Notes under the pieces: generated by a model | The model's input: only the letters and a program-made list of their open reading frames with translations | What the model was told of the DNA's origin: nothing | Database searches by the model: none | Position numbers and translations under genes: made by a program | Origin: Mitsuaria sp. PDC51 | GTDB taxonomy: Bacteria > Pseudomonadota > Gammaproteobacteria > Burkholderiales > Burkholderiaceae_C | Assembly: GCF_900113225.1 (NCBI RefSeq) | Contig: NZ_FOZE01000001.1 | Span: 2,665,116 to 2,729,115 of the forward strand | DNA: 64,000 bases | Direction: 5' to 3' | Shown here: positions 51,120-59,731 of the stretch, piece by piece | How positions within the stretch are numbered: position 1 is the first letter of the stretch | Layout of the letters: each line of letters begins with the position of its first letter

Positions 51120-53182
51120 CAAGCAGTCTCCATCGTCTCGTTGTGATCCATGCCCGGGCCTCGCAGCCACGGGACCAGTGTCTCAGGCACCATCAGCGGC
51201 ATCGCCAGCACGACGAAGGACAAGGCCTTGCCGTGGCTGTCCAGGTTCAGCGCATCATTGACGCCACCGTCGAGCACGCCATCCAGCACGAAGTTGATCG
51301 CGCCCAGGCGCGGCAACAGGTGGCGCGTCACCCGCGTCGGGCGGCGGGACGCAAACTGGCGCGCGACAGCATCTTCGGTCAGTTGATCGACCAGCAGCGG
51401 ATACAGCGCCGGGTGCCAGGCGATCACGCTGATGTTGGAACGGTCACCCTTGTCGCCGGTGCGGCCGTGAGCGGCGGCGCGGAGTTCGACTTGACGGGTG
51501 GGGGTTGAGGGCTCCGGTGCTGGGTGTGCTGTGTGTGCCGCAGGCGTTGCGGAGGCCGTCGTCGGTCGGGAGGCCAAGCGCGGGCTCTCCACGGGGCATG
51601 GGGGATCCCTCCTGGACCCCCAAGCCCCATTCCGGCCCCACCCTCCCTCGCTGCCAGCGGAAGACCGCGTGATCACACCCTCGCTGCCATCGGAAGACCG
51701 CGTGATCACGCCCTCGTGGCCATCGGGAGACTGCGTGACGGCGCCCTCGTTGCCATCGGAAGACAGCGTGACGGTGGCGGGGGCATGTTCTCGGGGGAAC
51801 AGGCAGGAACGCAGGCCGAGGCGCGGCCGAAGATTCGTGCGGACGCCGCCGCCGCCCGCAGGACCACAGGTGTAGAGCGCGGTGACCTCGCGGGTCAGGC
51901 GGTCGGCTCCGGCACGGTCGGGATGGTTCGCGGCGACACGCAGGCGCACATCGCTGGCGTCGCCCGCCGCGCGCCGCCGCAAGGCATCGCCAGCGTCGTC
52001 GCCGAGCACGCTCGTCACTCCAATCAGGTCGATCCGCAACGGGCCCTGCCGGTCGCGTGCATCCAATCGCGCCCGCAGCACCTCGCCGGCGAGCCGCGCG
52101 CGCGCCTCGGCACCGGGTCCCGCATAGGAAATCTCACCCTCCGCCAACCAGCCGTTGGCGAAGAAGACATTGGCCTTGAAGGTCGCCGGGCGCGGATGAC
52201 CCCGCACACCAGCCAAGCGCACCGCGTCCGGGCCAACCGGCGTCACGCTCGCGGCGCTGATGTCGGCGACGACATCCGGCGTCAGGTAGGCAGCCGGATC
52301 GTGCAGCTCATACAGCAGCTGCTCCTTGACCGTGTGCGTGTCGAGGCGACCACCCGTGCCATCGGCCTTGAAGATCGTGCAGGCGCCGTCGGCGTCGATC
52401 CTCGCGATCGGGAATCCGACGCGGCTGAGGTCCGGCACGTCCTTGAAGCCCGGATCGGCGTAATAACCGCCGCAGACCTGGGCGCCGCACTCGAGCAGGT
52501 GACCGGCCATCGTCGCGCCGGCCAGCCGGTCCCAGTCATCCAGCGCCCAGCCGAAATGCGCGAGCGCCGGCCCCACGGTCAGCGACGGATCGGCCACCCG
52601 CCCCGTGACCACGACGTCAGCGCCACGCCACAAGGCCTCGGCGATGCCTTCGGCACCGAGATAGACATTGGCGCTGGCGATGGCGCCGTCGGGCAGCGGC
52701 GGGCCGTCCTCCTTGAGCGCCGCGGCGAGCCGCGCGCGCTGGTCCGGCGACACCAAGGCATCACCGGCCACCACCGCCACGACCGGCGGGCGCAGGCCGA
52801 GCTCGGCCGCGATCGCGGCCACCCGTCGGGCCGCCGCAGGCGGATTCGCCGCGCCGAAGTTGCCGACGATCGGGATGCGATGCGCCAGGCAGTCGGCGAG
52901 CACCGGCCGCAGCATCTCATCCAGCAGCGGCTCGTAGCCGGCCTCCGGATCCCGTTGGCGCGCGAGTTGAGCCAGCGCGAGCGTGCGCTCGGCCAGCGTC
53001 TCGAAGATCAGCACGGCAGGACCACCGAGCCGGATCAAGGTGTCCACCACCGGCCGGGCGGCGTCGGTGCGGTCCCCGGAAAAGCCCGCCGCGCAACCGA
53101 CCAGCAAGCCACCAGCGTCGGAGGTCGCGACGGTCGAGAGTGTCGGATCGGTGGCGCTGGTCGTGTCCTGGCGGGTGTCCAT
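51119..53182 (-). CDS. AtuA-like (DUF1446) protein with C-terminal ferredoxin-fold domain and repeat linker
   Basis: A 687-residue soluble protein. The N-terminal DUF1446 domain (about 25-465) contains GCAAGFSGDRTDAARPVVDT, PIVGNFGAANPPAAARRVAA, DVVVTGRVADPSLTVGPALA and GHLLECGAQVCGGYYADPGF. An unusual linker of four 11-residue repeats (about 469-512, such as SPDGHEGVITR) and a Pro/Thr/Ala-rich stretch follow. The C-terminal domain starts at RTGDKGDRSNISVIAWHPAL. AtuA proteins work in degradation of acyclic terpenes or related acids with CoA enzymes. Here only a Bug binding protein and a divergent LysR gene are next to it. Confidence 0.85.
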   Translation of the reverse strand: MDTRQDTTSATDPTLSTVATSDAGGLLVGCAAGFSGDRTDAARPVVDTLIRLGGPAVLIFETLAERTLALAQLARQRDPEAGYEPLLDEMLRPVLADCLAHRIPIVGNFGAANPPAAARRVAAIAAELGLRPPVVAVVAGDALVSPDQRARLAAALKEDGPPLPDGAIASANVYLGAEGIAEALWRGADVVVTGRVADPSLTVGPALAHFGWALDDWDRLAGATMAGHLLECGAQVCGGYYADPGFKDVPDLSRVGFPIARIDADGACTIFKADGTGGRLDTHTVKEQLLYELHDPAAYLTPDVVADISAASVTPVGPDAVRLAGVRGHPRPATFKANVFFANGWLAEGEISYAGPGAEARARLAGEVLRARLDARDRQGPLRIDLIGVTSVLGDDAGDALRRRAAGDASDVRLRVAANHPDRAGADRLTREVTALYTCGPAGGGGVRTNLRPRLGLRSCLFPREHAPATVTLSSDGNEGAVTQSPDGHEGVITRSSDGSEGVITRSSAGSEGGWGRNGAWGSRRDPPCPVESPRLASRPTTASATPAAHTAHPAPEPSTPTRQVELRAAAHGRTGDKGDRSNISVIAWHPALYPLLVDQLTEDAVARQFASRRPTRVTRHLLPRLGAINFVLDGVLDGGVNDALNLDSHGKALSFVVLAMPLMVPETLVPWLRGPGMDHNETMETA
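51645..51776. repeat. 33-bp tandem repeat, four copies, inside the AtuA-like gene
   Basis: Units at 51645-51677, 51678-51710, 51711-51743 and 51744-51776, each starting CCCTCG on the + strand. Units 1 and 2 differ at two positions; units 3 and 4 are more diverged. The length is a multiple of 3, so copy changes keep the frame; the encoded 11-residue units lie between two folded domains. Confidence 0.95.
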
Positions 53183-53215
53183 GTGGGCGACTCTAGTCGT
53201 GCGGGCCTTATCGGA

Positions 53216-53235
53216 GAATTCGATTGTTTGGATTC
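53216..53235. promoter_or_regulatory. Possible LysR-type site between AtuA-like and LysR genes
   Basis: GAAT and ATTC arms flank a 12-base centre in the 70-base divergent region. This resembles a LysR recognition site in geometry and AT content but the arms are short. It is the only dyad I see there. Confidence 0.3.
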
Positions 53236-53252
53236 ATTCATCGAGATTGCCA

Positions 53253-54284
53253 ATGAATCAGCCCGACCCGCTCTCGCCCTCCGCGCCGGATTTTCCGCTG
53301 GCCAACCTGTCAGCCCGACAGCTCGCGGCCTTTGTCGCGCTGGCGGAGGAACGCAGCTTCACCCGCGCGGCCGCGCGTTGCCATCTGTCGCAGCCGGCCT
53401 TCAGCGCGCTGATCCGGACGCTGGAGGACGGCCTGGGCGCGCGGCTGTTCGACCGGACCACGCGCACGGTCGAGCCCACCGCCGAAGGCGCCCTCTTCCT
53501 GGAACCAGCCCGGCGCCTGCTGCAGGACATGCGGCTCGCGGCCGACGACCTGCGCGACCACGTCGCGCGGCGCCGCGGCCGGGTGGCGCTGGCCGCATTG
53601 CCGGCGCTGGCGGCGGGCTGGCTGCCGCCGCACCTCGCGGCCTTCCGCCGCACCTATCCCGGCATCGAGCTGGACCTGGCCGACGTGCTGTCGGAAAGCT
53701 GCGTGGAGCGGGTGCGCTCCGGCCGCGCCGATCTGGCGCTCGCCGCGCTGCGCGCCACCGCGCCGGAGCTGTCCGTGGAGCCCTTCCTGTCGGATGTCTT
53801 CTTCCTGGTCTGCCGGCGCGACCATCCGCTGGCACGCCGCCGGAGGCCGTCGCTGGCCGAGCTCGAAGGCCAGCCGCTCATCGGCCTGGCGCGGCACAGC
53901 AGCGTGCGGCAGGCGCTGGACGCGGCGCTGCCGGGCCGGCCGCTGACCCCGGTACTGACTCTCGAGCAGCTGAGCTCGGTGGCCGGCATGGTGGTCGCCG
54001 GACTGGGCGTGACGCTGGTGCCGGCGCTGACGCTGTTCCACTTCGCCCATGCGGACCTGGTCGCCCGCCCGATCGCCGAGACCGGATTGCAGCGCCACAT
54101 CTACCTGATCCGCCGCCGCGACCGCGCGCTCTCGGCGGCGGCCGAGGCGATGGCGCAGTCGCTCTGGCGCTGGGCCGGCGAGGGACCGCGCCAGCCGGGC
54201 ATCACGGTGCATGCAGCGCCGGCTTCGGTGCCCGCCCGCATGACCGTCGGGCCGGCTACGGCAACGCCGGGCCGGCGCGGGTGA
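53253..54284 (+). CDS. LysR-family transcriptional regulator
   Basis: A 343-residue regulator starting at MNQPDPLSPSAPDFPLANLS. The winged helix-turn-helix covers about residues 17-76 (LAAFVALAEERSFTRAAARC, then LSQPAFSALIRTLEDGLGAR). The effector domain has the usual two lobes (ALPALAAGWLPPHLAAFRRT, VAGMVVAGLGVTLVPALTLF). The last 30 or so residues beyond the usual LysR length (AAPASVPARMTVGPATATPG) look like readthrough into what is now a kinase relic on the other strand. It probably controls the divergent AtuA-Bug pair. Confidence 0.92.
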   Translation: MNQPDPLSPSAPDFPLANLSARQLAAFVALAEERSFTRAAARCHLSQPAFSALIRTLEDGLGARLFDRTTRTVEPTAEGALFLEPARRLLQDMRLAADDLRDHVARRRGRVALAALPALAAGWLPPHLAAFRRTYPGIELDLADVLSESCVERVRSGRADLALAALRATAPELSVEPFLSDVFFLVCRRDHPLARRRRPSLAELEGQPLIGLARHSSVRQALDAALPGRPLTPVLTLEQLSSVAGMVVAGLGVTLVPALTLFHFAHADLVARPIAETGLQRHIYLIRRRDRALSAAAEAMAQSLWRWAGEGPRQPGITVHAAPASVPARMTVGPATATPGRRG

Positions 54285-54354
54285 CGACCAGGCGCAGGCC
54301 GGGATCCTCGGGCTCTGCCGACAGCGTCCAGCCATGCGCCTCGGCGATCGATGC
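54256..54354 (-). pseudogene. C-terminal relic of a sensor histidine kinase
   Basis: Thirty-two codons plus TAG encode ASIAEAHGWTLSAEPEDPGL followed by RLVVTRAGPALP. This is the end of a HATPase_c domain: GLGLAIV-ASIAEAHGW-x-L is the last helix and strand of many betaproteobacterial kinases. It is on the same strand as mipA and starts 38 bases after its stop. No start, HisKA or N/G boxes remain. MipA/OmpV genes are often followed by an OmpR-type regulator and kinase, so this looks like the remaining end of that pair after a deletion. It overlaps the LysR 3' end by 29 bases. Confidence 0.65.
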
Positions 54355-54392
54355 GGGTTGACGCCCGGCCCCCGGTCGCGCGCGGCGCGGCA

Positions 54393-55250
54393 TCAGAAGC
54401 GGTACAGGTAGCCGACGAAGACGCGATTCTCGGTCGAGCCATCCACCAGCGGGCTGTCCTTGATGCCGCTGCCCAGGCTCGTCACGCCGACGTCGACGAA
54501 GACCGCGTTCTTCGGATTGAACAGGTAGGTGCCGCGCAGGCCCAGCTCGCCGTTGACGGTCGACTTGCCCTGGTAGGCGGCCCGCGCCGCGGTGACCTCG
54601 CTCGCGCGGACGCCGTAGTAGTAGTCGACGTATTTCTTGTCGACCCACTGCGCCCCCAGGCGCGGCGTCAGCATGACGTGCTGGCCCAGGCGCCAGGAGC
54701 GCTCCAGCGTCAGCGCCAGGCGCTGGCCCTTGCTGTGGCCGGAGGCATCGGCGGTCCACTCGGCGCCCAGCTCGGCGATGTCGCTCTTCCAGCTCGCCTT
54801 CGCGCCGGCCCACAGGCCGCCCTTGCGCTCGGCCATGCCGTTCAGGATGGGCGCGTCGCCGGCCTCGTAGCCGCTGCCGTCCCACTTGGCCACGAGGCCG
54901 AAGTCGACCTGGTGGCCCGGCGCGACCTGCCAGCGCGGCAGCTTCACCGTGAGGCCCGGACCGAAGACGCGCACCCAGCGATTCTCGTACTGGATCATCG
55001 GCAGCGCCCTGTTCTCGCGGTCGATGTCCTTGTAGGCCTTCTGGGTGCTCACCACGCCCACGCCCAGGCCCCAGGAGGACGACTCGCCCTCCTGGCCCGC
55101 CGGACCGCCGGGCCCCGCCGCCAGCACACCCGACGGGGCCGCGGCGCAGATCACCGCGGCGGAGGACAGGGAGGCGCGCAACAGCGCCGTGCGAACGTGC
55201 GGATCTGCAAGCGATCGGGCGAGCGAGAGGAGTCGTTTCTGCGTGAGCAT
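54393..55250 (-). CDS. MipA/OmpV family outer-membrane protein
   Basis: The start MLTQKRLLSLARSLADPHVR at 55250 gives a 285-residue precursor with a signal ending near SGVLAAG. The mature barrel shows WGLGVGVVSTQKAYKDIDRE, then MIQYENRWVRVFGPGLTVKL, YYYGVRASEVTAARAAYQGK and the C-terminal FVGYLYRF. All fit MipA/OmpV (MltA-interacting or scaffolding-type barrels). Family members are linked to cell-wall remodelling or antibiotic response and are often controlled by a two-component system encoded beside them. Here only a kinase relic remains downstream. Confidence 0.9.
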   Translation of the reverse strand: MLTQKRLLSLARSLADPHVRTALLRASLSSAAVICAAAPSGVLAAGPGGPAGQEGESSSWGLGVGVVSTQKAYKDIDRENRALPMIQYENRWVRVFGPGLTVKLPRWQVAPGHQVDFGLVAKWDGSGYEAGDAPILNGMAERKGGLWAGAKASWKSDIAELGAEWTADASGHSKGQRLALTLERSWRLGQHVMLTPRLGAQWVDKKYVDYYYGVRASEVTAARAAYQGKSTVNGELGLRGTYLFNPKNAVFVDVGVTSLGSGIKDSPLVDGSTENRVFVGYLYRF

Positions 55251-55323
55251 GAGGGTTCCCGAGAGGGCGGTGAAAGGAGGCCGCATCCTCGAAGGGCACG
55301 TCTTACTGCGCACTTACCAACGA

Positions 55324-55731
55324 TCACGCGCGCGGGCCCGGCGCGACCGTCCCCACCGCCTTGAGCGCCGCGATGGCTGCCGTATGCGCATGCACCAGCG
55401 GCGGCGACTGGTCGAAGCGCTGCGCATACCGCTGCTTGAACGGATCGGCGCTGTCGCGATCCAGTCCCAGCAGGTCGCGCGCACGCTGCGCCACCGCGCG
55501 CGGCGTGGCGGCCGCGTCGGCGGCACCGTCGATGGCTTCGTCCAGCATGGTGATCAGCCGGCTCAGCGGCTCCAGCCAGCGCATGTCCTCGCTGAAGGCC
55601 ATCACCTGCAGGAACTCGCCCGCGCTCTGCGGACCATGCTGTTTCTCGAAGTCGCCGCGCTCCAGGTCGACCAGCGCGCGGTGGAGGTCGAGCAGCGCGC
55701 GGCGCAGCTGCTGGCAGGTATCAGTGGTCAT
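55324..55731 (-). CDS. Conserved-looking hypothetical protein, helical
   Basis: A 135-residue protein, predicted mostly alpha-helical (CQQLRRALLDLHRALVDLER, LEPLSRLITMLDEAIDGAAD). There is no signal or membrane segment. The central motif FLQVMAFSEDMRWLEPLSRL looks well packed and codon use is normal for the genome, so it is likely real. I do not recognise a named family with certainty. It lies 73 bases upstream of the mipA start on the same strand and downstream of bluB. Confidence 0.75.
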   Translation of the reverse strand: MTTDTCQQLRRALLDLHRALVDLERGDFEKQHGPQSAGEFLQVMAFSEDMRWLEPLSRLITMLDEAIDGAADAAATPRAVAQRARDLLGLDRDSADPFKQRYAQRFDQSPPLVHAHTAAIAALKAVGTVAPGPRA

Positions 55732-55854
55732 GGGGCCGTCCAGTCATGGGAAGGCGCAAGCCTACAGGGGCTTGCGGCGCGGCGCCTGTCCCCTTTGGCA
55801 GACGCTTGGCAGAACGCTCGGCGGACGGCTTCGCAGCAGGCTCGGGCCGGCGCC

Positions 55855-56580
55855 TCAGGGCGCCGGCGGCTCCATCAGCATCTCGCGCAGCGGCCGTGCC
55901 TGGCGCCAGCCGGTGGCCTCGAGCATCGGCTGCTCGTAGAAGTCGGGGACTGGGCCGAGGCACAGCAGGCCCAGCGGCTCCGCGCCCTCGGGCAGGGCCA
56001 GCGCCTGGCGCAGCGCCGCGGGGTCGAACATCGAGACCCAGCCCAGGCCCAGGTGCTCCGCCCGCGCTGCGAGCCACAGGTTCTGGACCGCGCAGGCCGC
56101 GGAGCACCAGGCCATCTCGCGCGGCAGGCTCAGGCGGCCGAAGACGGTGCCGTCGTCCGGCGCCAGCACGATGGCCAGCAGCTCGGCGCAGTCGCGCAGG
56201 CCTTCGACCTTGAGCCGCAGGAACTCCGCGCCGCGCTCGCCGAGCGCCTGCGCGGTGCGCCGGCGCTCCGCCTCGACGATGGGCATCAGGCGCTCGCGCC
56301 ACGCGGTCGTGCTCAGCCGCATGAATCGCCAGGGCTGCATCAGCCCGACCGACGGCGCGGCATGCGCCGCCTGCAACAGGCGCTCGAGCTGCTCGTCGGG
56401 CAAAGGCGCGGACGGCGTGAAGTGGCGCATGTCGCGACGCAAGGCGATCGCGCGATAGACGGCGGCGCGCTCGACGTCGTCGAAACGATGCTGCGGGTCC
56501 GGCGCGGCGGTCGGGGTCGCGGATGAAGTCGGGGAAGAGCTCGAGTGGCGCGGCGAATCGGCGGAGGACGGCGGAGTCAT
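55855..56580 (-). CDS. bluB: 5,6-dimethylbenzimidazole synthase
   Basis: A 241-residue flavin enzyme of the nitroreductase-like fold; the start at 56580 is chosen, with 56610 possible. The N-terminal 25 or so residues are Ser/Pro/Ala-rich. BluB signatures: RRDMRHFTPSAPLPDEQLER, AAHAAPSVGLMQPWRFMRL, REMAWCSAACAVQNLWLAAR, GLGWVSMFDPAALRQALALP, and DFYEQPMLEATGWRQARPLR. It makes the lower ligand of vitamin B12 from reduced FMN and oxygen. No other B12 gene is in the window. Confidence 0.92.
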   Translation of the reverse strand: MTPPSSADSPRHSSSSPTSSATPTAAPDPQHRFDDVERAAVYRAIALRRDMRHFTPSAPLPDEQLERLLQAAHAAPSVGLMQPWRFMRLSTTAWRERLMPIVEAERRRTAQALGERGAEFLRLKVEGLRDCAELLAIVLAPDDGTVFGRLSLPREMAWCSAACAVQNLWLAARAEHLGLGWVSMFDPAALRQALALPEGAEPLGLLCLGPVPDFYEQPMLEATGWRQARPLREMLMEPPAP

Positions 56581-56667
56581 GCCGCGATTGTCGGCCGGCG
56601 CGCGAGCCATACTGTCGGCCGCTTTGACAAATCCGCGCTGCCGGTCCCGGCTTGCGTCTTTTCCCGA

Positions 56668-57222
56668 ATGCCCGTTTCACCGCCATCGCCCGAGTCCACC
56701 GCGTCGACCCTGCGCGGCCCGCTGCGCCTGTCGCCGCTCATCGACACCGACCTCGACGCGATGGCCGCGCTGCTGTGGGACGAGCGCGTCTACCAGCACA
56801 TCGGCGGATTGCCGGACTCCCCGGCGCTGGTCGCGCTCGGCCTGCGCCGGGCCCTGGCCGGACCGCCCGACGACCATGCCGACCAGCGCTGGCTCAACTA
56901 CGCGATGCGCCTGGCGGCGACCGGCGAGCTCATCGGCCGACTGGAAGCGACGGTCCACGACGGCATCGCGGAAGTCGCGTTCCTGCTGGGGACCGCGCAC
57001 TGGGGCCGCGGCCACGCGACCGAAGGCCTGCGGTGGCTCCACGAGGAAATCGCCCGCGTCAGTCCGGGCGTCGCATGCTGGGCGACCACGCTGCCGGAGA
57101 ACGCGCGCAGCGCCCGCCTGCTGACGCGCTGCGGTTATGTGCCGATGGATCCGGCGACCGCGCCACCGCTGCTGACCTACGACGACGGCGACCTCGTGTT
57201 CCGGCGCCCGGCCGCGGACTGA
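56668..57222 (+). CDS. GNAT acetyltransferase
   Basis: A 184-residue protein starting MPVSPPSPESTASTLRGPLR. The RimJ-like fold is recognisable: RLSPLIDTDLDAMAALLWDE, VYQHIGGLP, the core strands EVAFLLGTAHWGRGHATEGL (acetyl-CoA loop) and TLPENARSARLLTRCGYVPM. Substrate unknown. It is divergent from bluB and convergent with the DUF4239 gene. Confidence 0.92.
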   Translation: MPVSPPSPESTASTLRGPLRLSPLIDTDLDAMAALLWDERVYQHIGGLPDSPALVALGLRRALAGPPDDHADQRWLNYAMRLAATGELIGRLEATVHDGIAEVAFLLGTAHWGRGHATEGLRWLHEEIARVSPGVACWATTLPENARSARLLTRCGYVPMDPATAPPLLTYDDGDLVFRRPAAD

Positions 57223-57238
57223 CATCGGCCCGGGCCGA

Positions 57239-58039
57239 TCAGCGCGGCCCCTGGTCCCAGCTCTCCATGCCCGACAGCGTCCGCTCGTAGGGCCGCGGGC
57301 TGATGCTCAGGTCGCCGACGAAGGGCCGGTCCATCTGGGCGATGAAGAAGAACACCAGCCCGGTCGAGAAGGACAGGAAGATCACCGCGGCCCGGTTGAA
57401 CGCCGTGGCCGGCAGCACCAGCAGCGGGATCAGCGACATGACGCCGCCCGCGATCACGACGAACCAGAGCGATGCCGGCACGGTCGACTCGCTGGCGCTG
57501 ACCCGTTCGCGCCGGAACTTCAGCATGTCGTTGGTGCGGGCCCAGATCTCGTGCAGCAGTGCCTGCTGGGCCGCGCTGCCCGGCTCGATGCGCTGCACGG
57601 CGCGGAAGATGCGGTTGACGTGCAGGCCGCCGCCGGCCGTGCCGGTGCCGCCGGGCGTGCCCTGCATGTCCTGCCACTCCTCGTCGAGGATGGACCGCGT
57701 GTACGCGCGGACCCGCTCGCGCGCCTCGAGCGCCGGCGGCGTGCCCATCACGGCCAGGTCGCGGGACAGCGCACTCAAGGTCACCGCCTCGTTGCTGACC
57801 GCGGAGTCGGCGCTGCGGAAGGACTCCCACACGGACACCGCGCAGAAGGCCAGCAGCAGCGAGTTCAGCGTGGCCACCAGCGCCAGCAGCGTCAGGGCCA
57901 GGCCCTTGTCCGTGTCATCGAAGCGCGGCTTCCACAGGCGGTGCACCAGCTCGAAGCTGGCGAGCGCCGGGATGATCCAGCCGGCGAGCAGCAAGGATCC
58001 GAACTGCCAGACCGGCAGGTGATAGAGCCACAGCGGCAT
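57239..58039 (-). CDS. DUF4239 (bestrophin-like) membrane protein
   Basis: A 266-residue protein with four predicted TM helices: about residues 10-30, 48-68, 193-213 and 218-238. The cytoplasmic or periplasmic middle carries VWESFRSADSAVSNEAVTLS and LSRDLAVMGTPPALEARERV, which match the DUF4239 pattern, and the end reads AQMDRPFVGDLSISPRPYER. The family has no proven role; it is distantly related to bestrophin channels by topology. It is monocistronic and convergent with the GNAT gene. Confidence 0.85.
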   Translation of the reverse strand: MPLWLYHLPVWQFGSLLLAGWIIPALASFELVHRLWKPRFDDTDKGLALTLLALVATLNSLLLAFCAVSVWESFRSADSAVSNEAVTLSALSRDLAVMGTPPALEARERVRAYTRSILDEEWQDMQGTPGGTGTAGGGLHVNRIFRAVQRIEPGSAAQQALLHEIWARTNDMLKFRRERVSASESTVPASLWFVVIAGGVMSLIPLLVLPATAFNRAAVIFLSFSTGLVFFFIAQMDRPFVGDLSISPRPYERTLSGMESWDQGPR

Positions 58040-58289
58040 GGTGTCCCTCGCGAAGGATGGTGATGGCCTTCAGCGTAGGAATGCCGCGCGCTCGCGGCCA
58101 TCGGCAATCGGCGGAAGCGGCGGGGACAAATGACGGAGGGCGGCGATTGTTGCGCCATGCACAACGGCACATTCCGGAGTCCGCCATTTATGCGATCCGG
58201 GGCACTGCCTACTCTTCGTCCATCGGCAAACGCAACAGCGAACCGAACGACGACACCCCGATCCACCGCTCTCCTGGAAGGACACCATC
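58040..58289. promoter_or_regulatory. Divergent promoter region
   Basis: This region separates divergent DUF4239 and DUF4148 genes. The right end has CTGGAAGGACACC before the DUF4148 start. It is somewhat AT-richer around 58160-58250; I see no perfect palindrome. Confidence 0.4.
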
Positions 58290-58619
58290 ATGAATGCCAA
58301 GACCCTGATCGCCTCCGCCCTGATCGCCCTGTCGACCGCCGCCGTGCCGGCCTTCGCGCAGAGCTACAGCCACCTGGACCCCATCACCCCGAGTCAGAAG
58401 AGCCGCGCCGAAGTGCTGGCCGACCTGGCGATCTATCGCGAGTCCGGCCTGGCCGCTGTCGACCGCACCGAGGACTTCGCGCTGAACGCCGGCCAGCGCG
58501 CCCAGGCCGAGGCCCGCTACGCGGCGCTGAAGGCTTCGCCCAAGTACGCCGAGCTCGTGCAGCGCTTCGCCGCCAAGGACGCCAAGGGCGCCGCCACCGA
58601 CGGCGTCGCGGCCCGCTGA
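58290..58619 (+). CDS. DUF4148 secreted protein
   Basis: A 109-residue protein with a clean Sec signal (MNAKTLIASALIALSTAAVP, cut after AFA). The mature part SRAEVLADLAIYRESGLAAV is the DUF4148 signature, a small family expanded in Burkholderiales. Function is unknown; it is periplasmic by its signal. Ribosome site GGAAGGAC lies 7 bases upstream. Confidence 0.93.
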   Translation: MNAKTLIASALIALSTAAVPAFAQSYSHLDPITPSQKSRAEVLADLAIYRESGLAAVDRTEDFALNAGQRAQAEARYAALKASPKYAELVQRFAAKDAKGAATDGVAAR

Positions 58620-58690
58620 TCCCCGGCCGCGACGATCCGCGGCCTCGGCAGGCCAGTGCCCTGCCGCCTCGCCGCCTCGCCGCCTCGCGT

Positions 58691-59620
58691 TCAGCCGGCG
58701 GCGAAGCGCTCGGCGTGACCCCGCGTGCGGAATTCCTCGATGACGTGGTCGACGAACACCCGCACCTTGGCCGGCACCAGCTTGCGGCTGGTGTAGTAGA
58801 TGGACAGCGGCCGCGAATCCGCGGACCAGTCGGGCAGCACGCGCACCAGCTCGCCCCGCTCCAGCAGCGGCAGGGCATGCGGCCGCGGCAGCATGGCGAT
58901 GCCCATGCCGCTGGCCGCCGCGCGCGCCAGCGCCTCGGGATCGTCCAGCACCATCACCGGCCGCACGCTGGCCACGACCTCCTCGCCGGCGCGGCTCTTC
59001 AAGGCCCACGGCAGCAGCCGCCCCGAACCCAGCGAGCGGCGCAGCAGACCGCGATGACGCGCCAGCTCCGAGGGATGCGTCGGCGCCGGATGCGCCGCCA
59101 GGTAGCCCGGCGAGGCCACCAGCACGATGCGCAAGCGCGCCAGCTCGCGCGCGATCAAGGCATCGGTCAGCTCGATGCCACCGCCGATCGCGACGTCGAA
59201 GCCCTCGGCGACGAGGTCCACCTGCCGGTTGTCGAAATGCAGGTCGGGCACCACGTCCGGATAGCGCCGGACGAAGCTCTCCATCATCGGCACGAAGTAC
59301 TCGCGCCCCACGGTGTAGGCCAGCGCGACCTTCAGCGTGCCGGCCGGCTTGCCGGCCCCCTGCCGCAGGTCGGTCAGCGCATCGCCGATCTCCGCCCATG
59401 GCAGCCGGACCTGGCCATACAAGCGCTCGCCGTCGGTCGTCAGCGCCAGCCGTCGCGTGCTGCGCTGGAACAGGCGCACGCCCAGGCGAGCCTCGAACTG
59501 GGCCACGCTCTTGCTGACGGCCGCGGGCGTCAGTCCCAGGCGGCGCGCGGCTGCGGAGAAGCTGCCGTCGTCCGCCGCGGCGATGAAGGCGTCCAGGTGG
59601 CTGCGAAGTTCGGTGGACAT
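58691..59620 (-). CDS. LysR-family transcriptional regulator
   Basis: A 309-residue regulator. The helix-turn-helix spans FIAAADDGSFSAAARRLGLT with PAAVSKSVAQFEARLGVRLF. The effector domain has REYFVPMMESFVRRYPDVVP and FDNRQVDLVAEGFDVAIGGG, of the CrgA/PecT-like group. It is divergent from the SDR gene at 59732, with a 111-base shared region, so it is likely its regulator. Confidence 0.93.
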   Translation of the reverse strand: MSTELRSHLDAFIAAADDGSFSAAARRLGLTPAAVSKSVAQFEARLGVRLFQRSTRRLALTTDGERLYGQVRLPWAEIGDALTDLRQGAGKPAGTLKVALAYTVGREYFVPMMESFVRRYPDVVPDLHFDNRQVDLVAEGFDVAIGGGIELTDALIARELARLRIVLVASPGYLAAHPAPTHPSELARHRGLLRRSLGSGRLLPWALKSRAGEEVVASVRPVMVLDDPEALARAAASGMGIAMLPRPHALPLLERGELVRVLPDWSADSRPLSIYYTSRKLVPAKVRVFVDHVIEEFRTRGHAERFAAG

Positions 59621-59731
59621 GGGATTCGATAGGAATGGTTGAAGCTGAACGACCCGTTCCGAGACTACCGGAATCAGGTGGCAGCGACCAGACTTCGTTC
59701 ATCCCAACTCCCTTTTCATAAGGACGACGCC

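Noticed and set aside
51524..54361. A 945-codon forward frame opposite the AtuA-like gene
   Set aside because: It is antisense to the DUF1446 gene and out of frame with the LysR gene; low complexity and no motif.
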